The notes under the pieces: generated by a model
The model's database searches: none
What the model saw: the letters and a program-made list of their open reading frames with translations, nothing else
What the model was told of the DNA's origin: nothing
Position numbers and translations under genes: made by a program
Shown here: piece by piece, positions 61,486 to 64,000 of the stretch
Position numbering within the stretch: the first letter of the stretch is position 1
Layout of the letters: each line of letters opens with the position of its first letter
From: Quatrionicoccus australiensis
GTDB lineage: Bacteria; Pseudomonadota; Gammaproteobacteria; Burkholderiales; Rhodocyclaceae
Direction of reading: 5' to 3'
Assembly (NCBI RefSeq): GCF_020510525.1
Contig: NZ_CP075188.1
Coordinates: 868,001-932,000 of the forward strand
Length of the DNA: 64,000 nucleotides

Positions 61486-64000
61486 TTGGCTTTCCCAAAA
61501 CAGATCCTGGTCAGCGCCTTGCCAAAGTCGATCGCGAGATGCCTGGGGGTATACCGGCGATCCTCCTGGATTGAAGGTCGGAGTTCGAATTTCTGTGGGG
61601 TGCCGGCCAGGTTTCTTGCGACGCAGAGATATTCTTCCGGGGTGGCAGCAATCAGTTGCATGAGGCCGACCGAGCGCAAGAGCGCAGTTGGACGGCAGGA
61701 CCATGGGAGGTGAGAAGCCAGGGCGATGAATGGGGTATTCATCCAGAGTGCCGTAGTTAAAGCCTCTCCTCCCGAACCGTGTAACGGCGCCAGACCGATG
61801 TCGATCTTATCCCACGCGGCGCAGAGTGCAGCAGAGGATGTGGCAGATACGAAGAGGAGTCTTGTTGCCGGAACGCCACCGGCGGCAAATTGTGTCGTGA
61901 TGAACTCGATTGCGCTTTCATCCAGCCCTCCCAGATTGATTGTCAGTCGGCTATCGGGAATCTCGGAAAGTAGTTGCGCAAAAAAGTGCCAGTTCCGGGC
62001 GCTGATCTTTCCTGCTGGCGTCAGACAACCAAATTCAGTGTTCCCGGTTTGCGTACGCTTGGTGATGGCCACATCTGGCAGAAGGGCAACTTCACCGAGT
62101 CCGCTCAGGGTGATGCAGGTTTCCGGCAGGGACTCCTGGCGCATTTCATTGAGTTGTGCGATTCCGCTAATCGGAATGACCTCTTCGCCGTGCCAAGGCA
62201 GTGTGTCGCTCCAGGAGGCTTTGAAGGCTGCATTTGAGGCAAAGAGCAGGTTCAGTCTGTGTCTTTCCCCAAAGCCGCTTACGTCGATCAGGAGATCGAG
62301 ATTAAGGGCGGCTATCGCGTTGTTCGCTGCTGCATCATCCATCTTGGAGGTGGATAACCAGTGGTCGCTGAGCAGGAAGCAACGTTGAACGAGTGGTGTC
62401 GATTTTTCAGTCGGCGAGTCGTCAATGATGGCAGTCCTGAATTTTTTTGGGGGAAGATGCAGTAGCAGCGCTTCAAGGCGGGCCGAATCCATGTTCTGCC
62501 CGAAATCGCTGACCAGGAAGCCGACGACAAGTGCTCGCCGCGGGGCTGCGATTTTATTTGTCCGGCGTGTCGTTCCCTGCGCCAGTTGCTTGTTCTTCCA
62601 GGACTCAAGCTCGGAGTAGACAAGTTCGGGAGGCGCTCCGCTATCCGCCAGAAGTTGTATGGCCTGAGCCTGCCGGTCTGTGCCATCGCGCATGCGCAGG
62701 CAGAGTTCGGCCTGCGCAGCAATATTGCCGCGCTTGTCCTGCATCGAGAACAGTACCTGTCGGATGTTTTCCTGGTCGGTCGACGGAATTTTTGCGCCAC
62801 TTTCCAGAAGATCGATAGCAGCGTTCATATTGCCATTCAGCCGCAAAGCCTCGGCGAGGGCCGGATAGGCGCCGAAAAAATCTGATTGTTGCATGACCGC
62901 CATACCCAAGTATTTCTGGGCCTGCTCCGGGTGTCCAGTCTTGAGAAGCACCTCACCCAGTGCGGCAGGTAGTTCAGGGCGTTCGGGAGCTAATTCCCTG
63001 GCCTGTTCGATAAAGGTATCCGCATCGTCGAGCAGACCTTGGGTTGCGCAAATAAATGCAAGATAGGTGTAAGCAAGAGCATTTCCGGGATCCGCTTCGA
63101 GTATCTCGGTCAGGCTTTGAGTGGCTGCCTCGTAATTCTTTTCGTTGTAGAAGGCGATGGCTTGTTCGATCGATATGCATGGTGCCCGTTCGAACTCTGG
63201 TGTCGCCCTGTTGCGCCTCGCCAACGCCTGGGTTGCGGCAATAAAGGATTCCAGCTGGTTCCAGAATTGATCTTGGAGTGCGTTGTATTTTTCCTGGGCC
63301 AGGAAGACGTTTTTTTTGGCCATTTCGATGTCGGCCGGGTCCAGTCCCCAGGATGAACCACCCGGGCCAAGGTATTCACTGGTGCGCTCGGGCAGCATTG
63401 TTTCGTTGGGGATGTAAACGATCGGGCAGCCACAGAGCAATGCTTCATAGCAGGCGGTTGAGTGCTCGTAGACGTACATCAGTTCGGCCTTGCGATAAAG
63501 CTCTGCGAGCTCTTCCGGTGAACGGCGACCGACCCGAAACGAGATTTCGAGTGATTGATCGGTGACGGGCAGGAGTTGGCCTCCCCGTGTGATGAACCGA
63601 TTGATGAAGAGCAGAGTCCCTTGGCGGCTTTCCGTATCCGGCTCGGGGGGGGTGTAGATTGAAGAGTCGATCAGCGGCAATTCGAGCAGCTCGCCTTTCA
63701 TGCCTTCCGGAACGATTTTCAGGCTAAGACTGTAGATCAGGTCCGATGGCTGCCACTGCGGCTTTTCCTTGGTAAGGAAACCGGGAATGTTCAGCAGGTA
63801 TCGGACGACGTTTCTGGCTGCGAGCGGATTGCCGCTGATGACTTCCGGATAGATGACGACAGGTTCCCTGCCGGCAGCCTTGTGCCGGTTGATCGTTTCG
63901 TTTGTCAGGCACGGTGTACGCAGTTTTTCACTGGTTGTTCCGGTCAGGACGTAAGCTTCTTCACCGACCAGATTCAGGGCATGACAGAGATAGTGCATTG
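61482..64000 (-). CDS. Fused GT-B-like, TPR and OGT-like protein, 5' end beyond window
   Basis: At least 838 residues; the frame is still open at the right edge, and the ATG at 63998 may be internal. The first part looks like a GT-B glycosyltransferase (LMYVYEHSTACYEALLCGCPIVYIPNETMLPER). A TPR array follows (EKNYEAATQSLTEILEADPGNALAYTYLAFICATQG, then LGMAVMQQSDFFGAYPALAEALRLNG). The C-terminal part aligns with the OGT domain at 57635, but key residues differ: the catalytic His region reads SDFGQNMDSA (near 62490-62515) and the UDP-contacting Thr pair reads GGEA (near 61770). A Lys in FGCLTPAGKISA is kept. The OGT part may be inactive or changed in specificity. Confidence 0.8.
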   Translation of the reverse strand, partial: MHYLCHALNLVGEEAYVLTGTTSEKLRTPCLTNETINRHKAAGREPVVIYPEVISGNPLAARNVVRYLLNIPGFLTKEKPQWQPSDLIYSLSLKIVPEGMKGELLELPLIDSSIYTPPEPDTESRQGTLLFINRFITRGGQLLPVTDQSLEISFRVGRRSPEELAELYRKAELMYVYEHSTACYEALLCGCPIVYIPNETMLPERTSEYLGPGGSSWGLDPADIEMAKKNVFLAQEKYNALQDQFWNQLESFIAATQALARRNRATPEFERAPCISIEQAIAFYNEKNYEAATQSLTEILEADPGNALAYTYLAFICATQGLLDDADTFIEQARELAPERPELPAALGEVLLKTGHPEQAQKYLGMAVMQQSDFFGAYPALAEALRLNGNMNAAIDLLESGAKIPSTDQENIRQVLFSMQDKRGNIAAQAELCLRMRDGTDRQAQAIQLLADSGAPPELVYSELESWKNKQLAQGTTRRTNKIAAPRRALVVGFLVSDFGQNMDSARLEALLLHLPPKKFRTAIIDDSPTEKSTPLVQRCFLLSDHWLSTSKMDDAAANNAIAALNLDLLIDVSGFGERHRLNLLFASNAAFKASWSDTLPWHGEEVIPISGIAQLNEMRQESLPETCITLSGLGEVALLPDVAITKRTQTGNTEFGCLTPAGKISARNWHFFAQLLSEIPDSRLTINLGGLDESAIEFITTQFAAGGVPATRLLFVSATSSAALCAAWDKIDIGLAPLHGSGGEALTTALWMNTPFIALASHLPWSCRPTALLRSVGLMQLIAATPEEYLCVARNLAGTPQKFELRPSIQEDRRYTPRHLAIDFGKALTRICFGKAK

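Noticed and set aside
1..64000. tRNA, rRNA, CRISPR arrays, insertion sequences, integrase or attachment sites
   Set aside because: None seen on either strand. The window is almost fully occupied by flagellar, chemotaxis and glycosylation genes with uniform codon use.

Overview
This window is one continuous flagellar and chemotaxis supercluster of about 60 kb, followed by the start of a glycosylation locus. Gene content and order suggest a polarly flagellated betaproteobacterium: FlhF/FlhG, MotCD, a FleS/FleR-like two-component pair, sigma-54 and sigma-28 promoters, cheZ, and H-ring lipoprotein FlgH. From memory it most resembles Rhodocyclales such as Dechloromonas/Azonexus; no database was consulted. 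There is no rRNA, tRNA, insertion sequence or CRISPR array. Coding density is very high, with no gene-free stretch over about 200 bp, and many genes overlap by 4-8 bp.

Layout. (1) 1-16963, plus strand: the tail of an upstream gene, then cheY1-cheA1-cheW-mcp1-mcp2(Aer-like)-cheR-cheD-cheB, a STAS protein, two tandem cheV genes, and cheY2-cheZ-cheA2, closed by a strong terminator. These look like two chemosensory modules placed end to end. (2) 17142-24997, plus strand: flhB-flhA-flhF-flhG-fliA-motC-motD, covering the export gate, polar placement/number control, sigma-28 and the stator. (3) 25004-26485, minus strand: flgA-flgM-flgN, with a clear sigma-28 promoter between flgA and flgM. (4) 26653-37365, plus strand: flgBCDEFGHIJKL plus a translationally coupled small lipoprotein, behind a sigma-54 promoter. 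(5) 37377-48079, minus strand: fliFGHIJKLMNOPQR. (6) 48189-51118, plus strand: fleS-fleR-fliE and a terminator. (7) 51213-57442, minus strand: fliC-flaG-fliD-fliS-fliT, a second FliK-like gene, a free-standing FlhB C-terminal-domain gene, ycgR (PilZ brake) and an unknown exported protein. (8) 57635-64000: an O-GlcNAc-transferase-like TPR glycosyltransferase divergent from flagellin, a hexapeptide acyltransferase, a glycosyltransferase, and an incomplete glycosyltransferase-TPR-OGT-like fusion.

How it works together. The two CheA modules feed the flagellar switch (FliG/M/N) through CheY, with CheZ ending the signal and CheR/CheB/CheD adapting the receptors. FleS/FleR probably activate sigma-54 promoters for basal body and hook genes. 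FliA, released when FlgM is exported, drives flagellin and flgMN. FlhF/FlhG set flagellar site and number. The unusually short flagellin lies beside an OGT-type enzyme, which suggests O-glycosylated flagellin.

Points that most deserve a second look are a FlhG with a degenerate P-loop, a YGFF-repeat linker in CheA1, a glycosyltransferase fused to an OGT-like domain that lacks the catalytic residues, the FliK2/FlhB-C pair, and a palindrome upstream of the flgB sigma-54 promoter with a similar one inside fliE.
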